In this document: piece after piece, positions 1 through 9,296 of the stretch
Layout of the letters: every line of letters starts with the position of its first letter
How positions within the stretch are numbered: position 1 is the first letter of the stretch
Source: an uncultured Novosphingobium sp.
GTDB lineage: Bacteria; Pseudomonadota; Alphaproteobacteria; Sphingomonadales; Sphingomonadaceae
Assembly: GCA_946886075.1 (NCBI GenBank)
Contig: CAMPHR010000019.1
Span: 1 to 52,940, forward strand
DNA length: 52,940 nt
Reading direction: 5' to 3'
Notes under the pieces: generated by a model
Database searches by the model: none
Told to the model about the DNA's origin: nothing
Seen by the model: only the letters and a program-made list of their open reading frames with translations
Program-made: the position numbers and the translations under genes

Positions 1-597
1 CCACCCCCTCCCGGACACGAAGGCGGCGATCGGCCACGCGGCGAGGGCGGCTTTGGCGGTGGCGGCGGCGGAAGGCCGGGCGGCGGCTTTGGCGGCGGGC
101 GTGGCGGCGGGGGCGGACGCCTGAGCTTCAGCCTCTATCACACATGGCATTTTACCGAGAGCATCCTGATCGCCCCCGGTGTGCGCGAACTCGATCTGCT
201 GAACGGCGACGCGACAGGATCATCGGGCGGCCAGCCACGGCATGAGGTGGAGGCCCGCGTCGGCTACACCAACAATGGGCTCGGCGCGCGGCTCAGCGTC
301 GATTGGGAAAGCGGCACGCATGTCGATGGTGCGCTCGGCGGAACTTCGCGGCTGAATTTCGGCAGTCTGGCGACGGCGAACCTCAGGCTGTTCGCCAATC
401 TGGGCCAGATGCCCTCGCTCGTGAAGAACCATCCCTTTTTGCGGGGATCGCGGGTGTCGATCGGGATCGACAATATCTTCAACACGCGCCGCGACGTGAC
501 GGATGCCACGGGGGGAACGCCGCTCCGCTACCAGCAGGGCTATCTTGATCCGCTCGGCCGGACTATCAGCATTTCCTTCCGCAAACTCTTCTTCTGA
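1..597 (+). CDS. TonB-dependent receptor / outer-membrane beta-barrel, C-terminal part
   Basis: The reading frame is open from the first base and ends with TGA at 595-597, so only the last 198 residues are here. The first 36 residues are almost pure Gly with Arg, Phe and Pro (a GGFGGG/GGRGGG pattern). They are followed by alternating beta-strand-like segments (LSFSLYHTWHF, RHEVEARVGYTNNGLGARLS, RVSIGIDNIFNTRRDV) and a C-terminal aromatic ending (ISFRKLFF), as expected for an outer-membrane barrel. 'VSIGIDNIFNTRR' is the usual penultimate-strand pattern of TonB-dependent receptors. The Gly-rich stretch would be an extracellular loop, something I recall from sphingomonad receptors of unknown ligand. 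Family assignment is fairly safe; the substrate cannot be told. Confidence 0.75.
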   Translation, partial: PPPPGHEGGDRPRGEGGFGGGGGGRPGGGFGGGRGGGGGRLSFSLYHTWHFTESILIAPGVRELDLLNGDATGSSGGQPRHEVEARVGYTNNGLGARLSVDWESGTHVDGALGGTSRLNFGSLATANLRLFANLGQMPSLVKNHPFLRGSRVSIGIDNIFNTRRDVTDATGGTPLRYQQGYLDPLGRTISISFRKLFF

Positions 598-663
598 CAC
601 TCGCCTAAATGTCTCCATTTTCCATCCGTTATGATCCTGTGAAAACAAGGGTCGGAGGAATGC

Positions 664-1083
664 ATGGCAAAGCCGATACGGATCGTGGTGGTCGATGACT
701 CGCTGACCATCCGCGCAATGATCGAGACGCTGCTGGAGCGCGATTGCCGCTTCGATGTCGTTGGCATCGCCCGCAATGGCGAAGAAGCGATCGACCTCAT
801 TCGCGTGGAAAAGCCCGATGTGGTGACCCTGGACGTCGCCATGCCGGGGCGCGACGGTTTGAGCATCCTTGATGAGATCATGGACATCGATCCTTGCCCA
901 GTCATCATGCTGTCCAGCCTGATGCGCGACGGCGCGCCGATCATGGCCGAAGCGCTGGACCGGGGTGCTGCGGCCTGCTTCAACAAGGCGATGATCGCCC
1001 GCGAAGCCGGACGGTTCATCGCGCTGATCCGCGACGTCGCGCGCGGCCTGGTTCAAGCTGAACGGCAAGCGATCGCCGCCTGA
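664..1083 (+). CDS. Single-domain response regulator, CheB-type receiver
   Basis: A 139-residue protein made only of a receiver domain. It has the acidic pair D11-D12 (VVVDDS), the probable phospho-acceptor D57 (VTLDVAMPGRDG), the switch Ser pair (IMLSSL) and the conserved Lys near 108 (CFNKA). The wording 'VVGIARNGEEAIDLI...PDVVTLDVAMP..DGLSILDEIM' is that of the CheB receiver, but no methylesterase domain follows. It is likely a phosphorelay or chemotaxis-like signalling protein. A GGAGG-like site (GTCGGAGG, 651-659) lies just before the ATG. A strong terminator follows, and the next gene, convergent, is a c-di-GMP enzyme. No partner kinase is adjacent. Confidence 0.85.
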   Translation: MAKPIRIVVVDDSLTIRAMIETLLERDCRFDVVGIARNGEEAIDLIRVEKPDVVTLDVAMPGRDGLSILDEIMDIDPCPVIMLSSLMRDGAPIMAEALDRGAAACFNKAMIAREAGRFIALIRDVARGLVQAERQAIAA

Positions 1084-1101
1084 TCGGCGAACAGCTAAGC
1101 G

Positions 1102-1139
1102 AAAAAGGGGGAGTTGCCGGACGGCAGCTCCCCTTTTTT
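1102..1139. terminator. Bidirectional rho-independent terminator
   Basis: A long hairpin with arms AAAAAGGGGGAGTTGCC and GGCAGCTCCCCTTTTTT around a GGAC loop. It has an A-run on the left and a T-run on the right, so it can stop both the receiver gene (+) and the convergent GGDEF/EAL gene (-). Confidence 0.85.
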
Positions 1140-1177
1140 GTGGGCCAGGTTCTTCTGTCCCGACCAGGCGACCGTGA

Positions 1178-3778
1178 TCAGGATGCCAGCGAGCGCGGCA
1201 AGGCGCAGGTCGTAGCGATGTCGATCGCGCTGGCGAATTCCACGCCCATCCGGTCGTCCCGCGACCAACGCACGACGGCATCGGCGCTTTGGCTGTCGCT
1301 GAACTCGACGACCAGTTCCATGCCCGACGGCACGTTCCACAATCCTTCGATCATGGCACCCGTCGCCGAAATATTGCGGATACGCCCGGTATAGGTATGG
1401 CCGTCGGCATGCACCATGATCGTCCGCAGCATCGTCTTGCGTTCCGGACGGCTGGACTGGAAACCCTCCACCAGCGCCATCGCGCCATGCGCCTGATGCC
1501 GGATCAGAACGTCGCTGGCGCAGAGCGGGCGGCCGTAGACATAGCCCTGTATGTGGCTGCAGCCGAGATCCCGAATCAGCGCGAGTTCGTCCTGCGTCTC
1601 CGCGCCCTCGGCTGTCGTATCCATGCCCAGCGCCTCGGCCAGGCTGACGATCGCCTTGATGATGGCGCTATTCCGGCTGCCGGTCATCACGGCCCCGCGA
1701 ACGAAGCTCTGGTCGATCTTGATCTTGTCGAACGGCGCTTTCTTCAAATAGCCGAGCGAAGAGTAACCCGTCCCGAAATCATCCAGCGCCAGCCTGACAC
1801 CAATGCCTTTCAGCCGCGAAAACATCGCATCCGTGCCTTCATCGTCGTTCAGGAAGACGCTTTCGGTGATCTCCAGCTCCAGCCGCTGCGGCGCAAGTTG
1901 CGAGGCTGCAAGCGCGCTCATGACGGTTGCGGGCAAGCCGGGATTGGCAAACTGGATCGGCGAAACATTAACTGCGACGCGAATGTCTTCGTCCCACTGG
2001 GCTGCATCATGGCAGGCGGTGCGCAGCACCCAATCGCCGAGCGAGCCGATGAGCCCGGTATCTTCCGCGATGGGCACGAAAATGGCGGGAGAAATATCCC
2101 CGCGCACGGGGTGGGTCCAGCGCAGTAGCGCCTCATAGCCGGTCACCCGCTCCGTCTTGGATGAAACCACGGGTTGATAGACAAGGTGCAGCCCATCCGA
2201 TGCGAGCGCGTGGCGAAGGTCCTCCTCCAGCTGCCGCCGCCCTTCCGCATCGGCATGCATTTCCGACGAATAGAAGCGATGGACGCCGCGCCCGTCGCCT
2301 TTGGCGGCATAGAGCGCAAGGTCGGCATTGCGGATCAGCGCATCGGCCGTTTCGCCATCCTGCGGGCAGCAGGAAATGCCCACGGAAACGCCGATAACGA
2401 CAACCTTGCCCTCGATCATATAGGGTTGCGACAGGGTGCCGATGATCGTCTTGGCAAGCTGGGAAAGGAGCGTGCGATCCTGCCCGCCCGGCAGCAGCAC
2501 CTTGAATTCGTCGCCGCCCTGCCGACCCACGAGCCCACGATTGCCGACCACGCGTTGAAGCCGCTGGCTGACCTGCCGTAACAGGGCGTCGCCCGCCGGA
2601 TGGCCGAGCGTGTCGTTGACCGACTTGAACCGGTCGAGGTCGAGCATCAACAGTGCGCAATCGCCCGGCTGTCCTCGTGCGCCCGCCACGGCGTCTTCCA
2701 GCGACTGCAGCATCTGCACCCGATTGGCGAGGCCGGTGAGCGAATCAAACTGGGCGAGCCGCTTCACCTCCGCCTGGCTGCGGCGCATTTCGGTGAGATC
2801 AGTGCCGCTGCCGCGAAAGCCGTGAAACTGCCCATATTCATTGAAAACCGGCTGGCCGGAAATCGACCACCAGCGTTCATCCTGCGTCGCGGCCGCCCGC
2901 ACATGCACGTCCGAAAAGCCGGTCCGCGCGGACAGATGGAAGCCCAGCGTGCGCTCGCCCCCGCCATTTGCATGATCACCGGCCGACACGATGTCGGTGA
3001 TCAATTGGCCGACCAGTTCATCCTCCGGAATGTTGAGCGTGCGCGCCAAGGGTTCCGACAGATAGGTGAGACAGCCCTGACGATCGGTTTCCCAGAACCA
3101 ACCCTGTCCCGACTGCTCATATTCCTGCAAAAGCCGATCGGAACGCTGCGCGCGCAGATCCTGCTGATGCCGCGTCACGGCTCGTTCCAGATCGACCGTC
3201 GCCTGGCGCACGGCCGCGATAAGCATGACGGCGATGCAGCTGAGCAGAAGGCCGATCTGGCCAAAGCCCATTCCCTGCGCTGCTGCCACCAGCAAGGTTC
3301 CCGAGAAGTAGCTGACGCCCAGAAGCCTGCGGTCGCCAAAGATCGACACCACGATGAGCGCGATCGCAACTTCCGCCGCGAGGGAAAAGGGCAGCTGCCC
3401 GGCAGGATGCGCCGACCCGAGCAGCATGCTGAAGGTCACGCTCGACAACAGCACCACCGACAGCATCAACCACTTTTGAACATGGGGTCTTTGTGCCTGG
3501 AACCGCCCCACGCGTGGGCCCGCAATCAGGCCGCCGTCGATCAGCAGCATGGCCAGCAATGTCAGGATGGCATAAGCGCTGTCGAGCGGAACGTGCAGCA
3601 GCGCCATGGCGCTGAGCTTGCCGATCAGGATCAGCGGCCAAAGCCTCGCGATGTGGCAGAAGGCTCCCGATATCCAGAAGGCGGATGCTTCGGTCCCTCC
3701 CTCGGCAAGGCCCAACGCCACCGCAAGGTCAGCGGGCCTGGACAGGGAATCGTTCAGCCTGATGCGCGAGGGAGCCAT
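1178..3778 (-). CDS. Membrane-bound PAS-GGDEF-EAL-PilZ cyclic-di-GMP signalling protein
   Basis: About 866 residues. The N-terminal 200 residues hold several hydrophobic segments (for example LWPLILIGKLSAMALL and AYAILTLLAMLLIDGGLI), so it is an integral membrane protein. A PAS domain follows at about 210-335 (GWFWETDRQGCLTYLSEP), then GGDEF at about 340-505 with an intact RQGGDEF active site, EAL at about 520-760 with an intact YEALLRW, and a C-terminal PilZ-like domain at about 775-860 with NISATGAM. Both the cyclase and phosphodiesterase signature residues are present, so it may make, degrade and bind c-di-GMP. An upstream GTG at 3796 is in frame. I prefer the ATG at 3778, but neither has a convincing ribosome site. 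Confidence 0.88.
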   Translation of the reverse strand: MAPSRIRLNDSLSRPADLAVALGLAEGGTEASAFWISGAFCHIARLWPLILIGKLSAMALLHVPLDSAYAILTLLAMLLIDGGLIAGPRVGRFQAQRPHVQKWLMLSVVLLSSVTFSMLLGSAHPAGQLPFSLAAEVAIALIVVSIFGDRRLLGVSYFSGTLLVAAAQGMGFGQIGLLLSCIAVMLIAAVRQATVDLERAVTRHQQDLRAQRSDRLLQEYEQSGQGWFWETDRQGCLTYLSEPLARTLNIPEDELVGQLITDIVSAGDHANGGGERTLGFHLSARTGFSDVHVRAAATQDERWWSISGQPVFNEYGQFHGFRGSGTDLTEMRRSQAEVKRLAQFDSLTGLANRVQMLQSLEDAVAGARGQPGDCALLMLDLDRFKSVNDTLGHPAGDALLRQVSQRLQRVVGNRGLVGRQGGDEFKVLLPGGQDRTLLSQLAKTIIGTLSQPYMIEGKVVVIGVSVGISCCPQDGETADALIRNADLALYAAKGDGRGVHRFYSSEMHADAEGRRQLEEDLRHALASDGLHLVYQPVVSSKTERVTGYEALLRWTHPVRGDISPAIFVPIAEDTGLIGSLGDWVLRTACHDAAQWDEDIRVAVNVSPIQFANPGLPATVMSALAASQLAPQRLELEITESVFLNDDEGTDAMFSRLKGIGVRLALDDFGTGYSSLGYLKKAPFDKIKIDQSFVRGAVMTGSRNSAIIKAIVSLAEALGMDTTAEGAETQDELALIRDLGCSHIQGYVYGRPLCASDVLIRHQAHGAMALVEGFQSSRPERKTMLRTIMVHADGHTYTGRIRNISATGAMIEGLWNVPSGMELVVEFSDSQSADAVVRWSRDDRMGVEFASAIDIATTCALPRSLAS

Positions 3779-3972
3779 GCACCGTGCGTAACGCACAGAT
3801 GTTGAAAGAAACTTACTCGATTATGCCAAAAGGCATAACCACGCAGAAGGTCTGGAGAAAAGCGGGGAGGTGGCTGCGACGCACCGGCCCCGCATCGGCA
3901 GGGAAGGGAAAGATGCCGACCATGTTCAGCATCTTTTTCTTGGCCCCACCCGAACGCCTGAACGGCGCGCGC

Positions 3973-5085
3973 TTAGACGCGCATCGGCATCAGAACATAG
4001 AGCGCGGGGCTCCGGTCATTTTCCCGGATCAACGTTGGGGCTGCAGCATCCGCAAGGTGCAGTTCGACCGTCTCGCTGTCGATCTGCCCCAGAATGTCGA
4101 GCAGGTAACGCGCATTGAAGCCGATGTCGAAACCCTCGCCCTGAAACGCACCCGGCACTTCTTCTGCCGCCGTGCCATTTTCGGGGCTCGTCACTGACAG
4201 GGTGATCTTGTCGCGGTCGAGCGTCATCTTGACCGCGCGGGTCTTTTCCGTCGCGATTGTGGCGACGCGGTCCACGCCTTCCTCGAAGCTGCGCGGATCG
4301 ATCTTGAGCAGCTTGTCATTCGCGGTCGGGATGACGCGGCTATAATCCGGGAAGGTGCCGTCGATCAGCTTGCTGGTCAGGATCGCGCTGCCCAGGCCAA
4401 AGCGGATCTTGCTGGCGGACAGGGTGATCTGCACCGATCCTTCGACCTCATCCAGCAGTTTGCGCAGTTCGCCGATGCACTTGCGGGGAATGATGATGCC
4501 CGGCATGCCGTCTGCGCCGTCAGGACGCGGCACGGTCACACGCGCGAGGCGGTGGCCATCGGTCGCGGCGGCCTTCAGGACCGGCTGGCCCTCGTCCGAC
4601 ACATGGAAATAGATGCCATTGAGATAATAGCGCGTCTCTTCGGTCGAAATGGCGAAGCGGGTCTTGTCGATGATCTGCTTCAGCGTCTCTGCGGGCAATT
4701 CAAAGCTGGTCGGCAGGTCGCCTTCCGCAATCACCGGGAAATCGTCGCGCGGCAGGGTCGACAGGTTGAAGCGGGCACGGCCCGCCTGGATCAGCATCTT
4801 GCCCTCCGCCGCATGCAGCGAGACCTGGCTGCCTTCGGGCAGTTTCCGGGCGATGTCGAACAGGGTGTGGGCGCTGATCGTCGTGGCGCCGGGCTGTTCT
4901 ACCTGAGCCGACACGCTCTCCACGATCTGGAGATCAAGGTCGGTCGCCATCAGCTTGATCGCGCCATCGGCGGACGCTTCGATCAGCACGTTGGACAGGA
5001 TCGGAATCGTGTTGCGCCGTTCAACCACCGACTGGACGTGGCTGAGGCTCTTGAGGAGCGTGGCGCGTTCGATTGTGGCCTTCAT
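3973..5085 (-). CDS. dnaN: DNA polymerase III beta subunit (sliding clamp)
   Basis: 370 residues, close to the family's usual length. The N-terminus (MKATIERATLLKSLSHVQSV, then RRNTIPILSNV) and the C-terminus (PALYVLMPMRV) are the conserved ends of the beta clamp, including the MPMR tail. The clamp is a ring-shaped dimer that tethers polymerases to DNA. In this genome it should also be the docking platform for the ImuB/DnaE2 mutasome encoded at 37.9-43.8 kb. It is not next to dnaA or recF here. The 176 bp between its stop and the start of the GGDEF/EAL gene hold no gene I can support. Confidence 0.97.
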   Translation of the reverse strand: MKATIERATLLKSLSHVQSVVERRNTIPILSNVLIEASADGAIKLMATDLDLQIVESVSAQVEQPGATTISAHTLFDIARKLPEGSQVSLHAAEGKMLIQAGRARFNLSTLPRDDFPVIAEGDLPTSFELPAETLKQIIDKTRFAISTEETRYYLNGIYFHVSDEGQPVLKAAATDGHRLARVTVPRPDGADGMPGIIIPRKCIGELRKLLDEVEGSVQITLSASKIRFGLGSAILTSKLIDGTFPDYSRVIPTANDKLLKIDPRSFEEGVDRVATIATEKTRAVKMTLDRDKITLSVTSPENGTAAEEVPGAFQGEGFDIGFNARYLLDILGQIDSETVELHLADAAAPTLIRENDRSPALYVLMPMRV

Positions 5086-5253
5086 GTCCCTGTTTGTCCG
5101 TTTCTTTTCTGCGCAAAGCCCGAATGCGGTCGAATCCGGGCGACAATGATGGATGATCCTTCATAACCACTGTTGCGGCGGCGGCAAGCGCCTGCTGATC
5201 GTTTCGTGATGGCAAGGGTTGCAAAAGAGGACATGATCGGCTTTGCCACCTCC

Positions 5254-5724
5254 ATGAAGCGCGCCTCGCTCCTGCTCCTGTTGATCGCGACGCCCGCATC
5301 CGCACGGGATTCGCTGGGCATGTTCGAAGCCTGGGGCGCCTTCCGCGATCCGGCCGCGCCGCGTTGCTATGCCATCGCCAAGCCAGTGAGCCGCGCTGGC
5401 AATGGGTTCGCAGCAGTCGGCAATTGGCCCCGCCAACGCGTGCGCGGACAGGTGCATTTCCGATTGAGCCGTGTGCGCGCGGATAACGCTCCCGTGATCC
5501 TGAATGTCGGAGAACGACGCTTCCCCCTTGTCGCCGGACAGGCAGACGCCTGGGCGCCCGACCCGCGCGCCGATGCAGCGATCATCGCGGCAATGCGCTC
5601 AGCAGCCAGCATGAGCGTGCAAACGCAGGGCGCAAATGGGCGAGCCTTCGCCGACACCTACACATTGCGCGGCGCAGCCACCGCGATCGACGCCGCGGCA
5701 TTGGGGTGCGCCCGGCTGCGCTGA
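5254..5724 (+). CDS. Secreted protein, IalB-like (tentative)
   Basis: A 156-residue protein starting with a classical signal peptide ([17 protein letters not shown], cleaved before RDSLG). The mature part has CYAIAKPVS, a central beta-rich stretch ([33 protein letters not shown]) and a conserved late Cys (GCARLR). The arrangement resembles the invasion-associated-locus-B family of alphaproteobacterial periplasmic proteins, but similarity is judged from memory only. In-frame ATGs exist at 5209 and 5233. 5254 gives the shortest and most typical signal peptide. It lies just upstream of rlmN, so the two could be co-transcribed. Confidence 0.6.
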   Translation: MKRASLLLLLIATPASARDSLGMFEAWGAFRDPAAPRCYAIAKPVSRAGNGFAAVGNWPRQRVRGQVHFRLSRVRADNAPVILNVGERRFPLVAGQADAWAPDPRADAAIIAAMRSAASMSVQTQGANGRAFADTYTLRGAATAIDAAALGCARLR

Positions 5725-5771
5725 CACGCGCTCCCTTTATAAATCCGCAAAAATCCGCTATGGGCGCGGCC

Positions 5772-7031
5772 ATGCATTCATCCGCCAGCCCCTTGATGCC
5801 GATTCCCGGCGCTATTGATCCTGTGCCCGTGCCACGCGCCGTTACGCCGCGCGAAGATGGACGTACTGACCTCATGGGCCTGGCGCGCCCGCAGATCAAA
5901 GGCGCGCTGGAGGAAGCTGGCCTCGATACTAAACAAGCCAAGCTGCGCTCCAAGCAACTGTTCCACTGGCTCTACCATCGCGGCGAGACCGATTTCGACG
6001 CCATGACGGACCTTGCCAAGCCGATGCGCGGCTGGATGGCGGAGCGCTTCGTCGTCGGCCGCCCGCAGGTGGTAGAGGCTCAGGTATCGAGCGACGGCAC
6101 CCGCAAATGGCTGCTCCGGTCCGATGACGGGCAGGATTATGAAATGGTCTTCATCCCCGACGCCGACCGGGGAACACTCTGCGTATCGAGCCAGGTCGGA
6201 TGCACGCTCAACTGCCGCTTCTGCCACACGGGCACGATGCGGCTGGTGCGCAACCTGACGCCCGGCGAGATCGTCGGTCAGGTCATGCTCGCTCGCGATG
6301 CGCTTGGCGAATGGCCCAAGGGCAGCATGGCTTCGGCCAATGACGACGAGACCGACGACGCGCCGCAATATACGACCGATGGCCGCATGCTCACCAACAT
6401 CGTCATGATGGGCATGGGCGAGCCGCTCTATAATTTCGACCATGTTCGCGACGCGCTCAAGGTCGTGATGGACGGCGACGGCCTCGCTCTGTCCAAGCGC
6501 CGCATCACCCTCTCCACCTCGGGCGTGGTGCCGATGATGGCGCGGGCTGGCGAAGAGATCGGCGTCAACCTCGCCGTCTCGCTCCACGCCGTCACCAAGG
6601 ATGTGCGCGACGAGCTGGTGCCGCTCAACAAGAAGTTTGGCATCGAACAGCTGCTGCAGGCCTGCGCCGACTACCCGAGCGCCAACAACGCCCGCCGCAT
6701 CACCTTCGAATATGTGATGATCAAGGACAAGAATGACAGCGACGAGGATGCGCGCGAACTCGTCCGCCTGCTGCGTCACTATAAGCTGCCTGCCAAGGTC
6801 AACCTGATCCCCTTCAATCCCTGGCCGGGCACCGACTATGAATGTTCGACGCCAGAGCGGATCAGGCGCTTTTCGGACATCGTGTTCGAAGGCGGTATCT
6901 CCGCCCCGGTGCGCACGCCGCGCGGGCGTGACATCATGGCCGCCTGTGGTCAGCTGAAGTCCGCCAGCGAGAAGAAGAGCCGCGCGGAACTTGATCGGCT
7001 GGCGGCGGAAAAGCAGGCGGCGCTCGGGTAA
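5772..7031 (+). CDS. rlmN: Dual-specificity 23S rRNA / tRNA adenine-C2 methyltransferase RlmN
   Basis: A radical-SAM enzyme that methylates C2 of A2503 in 23S rRNA and A37 in some tRNAs. Counting from 5772 (419 residues), the [4Fe-4S] cysteines are C144, C148 and C151 in CTLNCRFC. The substrate-methylated Cys is in the late DIMAACGQL motif. [18 protein letters not shown] and NLAVSLHA are further RlmN signatures. Several in-frame ATGs (5706, 5760, 5772, 5796) precede the conserved domain; 5772 is my choice, and the exact start is uncertain. The insert [20 protein letters not shown] between core motifs lengthens it slightly over the E. coli enzyme. Confidence 0.95.
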   Translation: MHSSASPLMPIPGAIDPVPVPRAVTPREDGRTDLMGLARPQIKGALEEAGLDTKQAKLRSKQLFHWLYHRGETDFDAMTDLAKPMRGWMAERFVVGRPQVVEAQVSSDGTRKWLLRSDDGQDYEMVFIPDADRGTLCVSSQVGCTLNCRFCHTGTMRLVRNLTPGEIVGQVMLARDALGEWPKGSMASANDDETDDAPQYTTDGRMLTNIVMMGMGEPLYNFDHVRDALKVVMDGDGLALSKRRITLSTSGVVPMMARAGEEIGVNLAVSLHAVTKDVRDELVPLNKKFGIEQLLQACADYPSANNARRITFEYVMIKDKNDSDEDARELVRLLRHYKLPAKVNLIPFNPWPGTDYECSTPERIRRFSDIVFEGGISAPVRTPRGRDIMAACGQLKSASEKKSRAELDRLAAEKQAALG

Positions 7032-7040
7032 GCCACCGCT

Positions 7041-7508
7041 TCAGCGCGGTGCGCCCGGCTCGCTGATCGTCTCTTCCGCATCCCGCTCATTCTCCTCGGG
7101 CTTCAGCGGCGCCATGACCCAGAAAGTCAGCAGCGTGAAGCCGGTGAGAACCACCGCCACATCATAGGTGCCAAGCCCGGCGGCAACCCCGATCGCACCC
7201 GTGATCCATAGGCTTGCGGCGGTCGCCGTTCCCTTGACCGCATGCCGCTGCTGCAGGATCGCGCCGCCGCCCAGAAAGCCGATGCCCGCGATCACGCCTT
7301 CCAGCACGCGAGCAAGCGCCGCCGGGTCGTCCGCCATCATGCCTTCCACCGTCTGGACAAAGCCACAGCTTGCCACGGCCACCAGCGGAAAGGTCCGCAG
7401 GCCAGCACTGCGCTCTGCCCGTTCCCTGTTCCAGCCTATGGGCAATGCCAGGCAATAGGCAATCACGATCGGAACCAGATGCGGCATCACCGAGAATGTG
7501 TCGCTCAT
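7041..7508 (-). CDS. MgtC/SapB-family inner-membrane protein
   Basis: About 155 residues with four to five hydrophobic helices. MgtC-family signatures are present: LPIGWNRERAERSAGLRTF near the start, then VIAGIGFLGGGAIL and VKGTATAASLWITGAIG. The family includes virulence- and Mg-limitation-related membrane proteins; transport function is not established. It lacks the long cytosolic C-terminal domain of MgtC and ends with a short acidic tail (PEENERDAEETISEPG). The frame extends up to 7529. I chose ATG 7508, but a start at the later Met (MPHLVP) is possible. It converges with rlmN, with 9 bp between the stops. Confidence 0.85.
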   Translation of the reverse strand: MSDTFSVMPHLVPIVIAYCLALPIGWNRERAERSAGLRTFPLVAVASCGFVQTVEGMMADDPAALARVLEGVIAGIGFLGGGAILQQRHAVKGTATAASLWITGAIGVAAGLGTYDVAVVLTGFTLLTFWVMAPLKPEENERDAEETISEPGAPR

Positions 7509-7554
7509 CCTGCCCAAACGCATGAACATGAATTCGGATGCGCAACGAACGCGC

Positions 7555-8445
7555 TTAGTCGCCGCCGGGCTCCTCCAGCAGGCGAGGAATCAGCGGCAAC
7601 AATTCGCGCGCGAGAAAGCCGATGGGCCCGATCGTGCGGGCAAGCTCGCGCCCTGCCTGCCCGTGAAGCCAGCTCCCCCAGGCAGCAGCGCGCAGCGGTT
7701 CCGTCCCTCGCGCGGCCAGCCCACCGACGATCCCGGCAAGCACGTCACCCGACCCGCCAGTCGCCAGCCCGACACACCCACCCTCATGCAGCAGGCAGCC
7801 GCCATCCGGAGCAGCCACCACACTGCGGTCTCCTTTCAGGATCACCACTGCCTGGAAATCCTGCGCGACCTGCGACGCGATGGCCACGGGATCAGCGGCA
7901 ACCTCTTGCGCGCTTTTCCCGGTCAGGATCGCCATCTCGCCATGATGCGGCGTCAGGATGATATGCCCCTCATGCGCTGCGATAGTGGACCGCAATTCGC
8001 GCGCCGACGTCATCGCCGCTGCATCCAGGACGATCGTCACCGGTGGCTCCGTCGCGTCCAATATATCCGCGACCAGTTGATCCGTCCCAGCACTCACATT
8101 CATGCCGGGCCCAAGCACCAGCGCATCACAGCGGGCAAGCTGGGGCTTCAGCACGTCGGCTGCGCCCACCGCGATCTCGCCATCCTCCTGCGCGGGAAGG
8201 GCGATCATCGCCGCCTCGGGAACCAGTACGCCGAGTGACATGGCGGCCGATCGCACCGTCGCCATCTGCAGCTTGCCAGCCCCCGCCCGGAGCGCAGCCT
8301 CGCCCGTCAGCCGTAAGGCGCCAGGCACGAACTCCGCCCCACCAACCACCAGCACGCGCCCGCGCGCATTCTTGTCGGAATCGCTGTCGACCACTGGCAA
8401 GGGATGCCCGCGCAGCCAGGCGGTATCGAGGGTCTCCGGCGTCAT
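7555..8445 (-). CDS. nnrD: ADP-dependent (S)-NAD(P)H-hydrate dehydratase
   Basis: A 296-residue ribokinase-fold enzyme that repairs hydrated NAD(P)H. Signatures are GRVLVVGGAEFVPGALRLTGEAALRAGAG at the N-terminus (ATP/substrate loop), DALVLGPGM, LTPHHGEMAIL, AVVILKGDRSVV and the catalytic GLATGGSGDVLAGIVGG near the C-terminus. It is a stand-alone dehydratase without the fused epimerase domain seen in many bacteria. Its ATG overlaps the stop of the histidine phosphatase gene by 4 bp (8442-8445), so the pair should be translationally coupled. Confidence 0.93.
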   Translation of the reverse strand: MTPETLDTAWLRGHPLPVVDSDSDKNARGRVLVVGGAEFVPGALRLTGEAALRAGAGKLQMATVRSAAMSLGVLVPEAAMIALPAQEDGEIAVGAADVLKPQLARCDALVLGPGMNVSAGTDQLVADILDATEPPVTIVLDAAAMTSARELRSTIAAHEGHIILTPHHGEMAILTGKSAQEVAADPVAIASQVAQDFQAVVILKGDRSVVAAPDGGCLLHEGGCVGLATGGSGDVLAGIVGGLAARGTEPLRAAAWGSWLHGQAGRELARTIGPIGFLARELLPLIPRLLEEPGGD

Positions 8446-9209
8446 CCGCGCGCTCCCGCGATGGCGTCGGGTTCGCGGGTGACGGGCGTCGCTTCTTCCT
8501 CCATCGGCGCGGTGACATTGTAACGGCGCAGCACCAGCCCGCCATTGCGGCCATGCGCGGGATCATAGACATAGTCGGTGATGGCGCAGTTCGCGACATC
8601 CCCCGCCCGGTCGATCGCCAATATCTCCGCCTCATCAAGCCCCTCGATGATATAACGCATGCACAGCACCACCACTTGGTGCGTGAAGATCATCACCCGC
8701 CGCCCGGCATAGTGCAGCGATATGGTGTCCATCACCGAGCGGAGGCGCAGGATGACGTCGCACCAACTCTCTCCACCCGGCGGCCGATGGTAGAATTTGC
8801 CTAGCATCCGCCGAAACTCAAATTGCTCGGCCTCCAAGTTGCGGATGCCGGACGTCGTCAGCCCGTCCAATATCCCGAATTCCTTTTCCCGCAGCCGCTC
8901 GTCGAAGCAGATCGGCTCATCCGCCCACGCTCCGCCAGCCTCACGAAAGACCTGCGCCGTCTGGAATGCCCGCAGATAGGGAGAGGACAGCAGGACCTCC
9001 GGCCGATGATCCTCCTCCTCGCTGGCGAACCAGTGGCCCAGCGCCTGCGCCTGTTCGCGGCCCAGTTCGCTCAAGGGGACATCGGCGTCCCGAACGGACA
9101 AGGCTATGCGATCCGACTGCGCCTCGGTCGCTTCATCCCGTGCGATATTACCGGCGCTCTGGCCATGACGTACAATGATGAGCTGGCTTGGCCAATGAAG
9201 TGACGCCAC
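8442..9209 (-). CDS. Histidine phosphatase family protein (phosphoglycerate-mutase-like)
   Basis: 255 residues with the RHG catalytic motif (LIIVRHGQSAGN), the helper motif LSELGREQAQALG, 'VLLSSPYLRAFQTA', an acidic region (CFDERLREKEFGILDGL) and the second catalytic His in MIFTHQVVVLCM. This is the branch of broad-specificity phosphomonoesterases; the substrate is unknown. The start is a GTG at 9207-9209, supported by AGGGA about six bases upstream. It is the first gene of a two-gene operon with nnrD (ATGA overlap). Confidence 0.88.
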   Translation of the reverse strand: MASLHWPSQLIIVRHGQSAGNIARDEATEAQSDRIALSVRDADVPLSELGREQAQALGHWFASEEEDHRPEVLLSSPYLRAFQTAQVFREAGGAWADEPICFDERLREKEFGILDGLTTSGIRNLEAEQFEFRRMLGKFYHRPPGGESWCDVILRLRSVMDTISLHYAGRRVMIFTHQVVVLCMRYIIEGLDEAEILAIDRAGDVANCAITDYVYDPAHGRNGGLVLRRYNVTAPMEEEATPVTREPDAIAGARG

Positions 9210-9296
9210 GGATGTCCCTGCCTTTCATGCCGCATTGCTTATGGCATGAAGAACGGTCCCGCCGGGGCTTTGATCCCGGCGTATGCGTCACGACAC

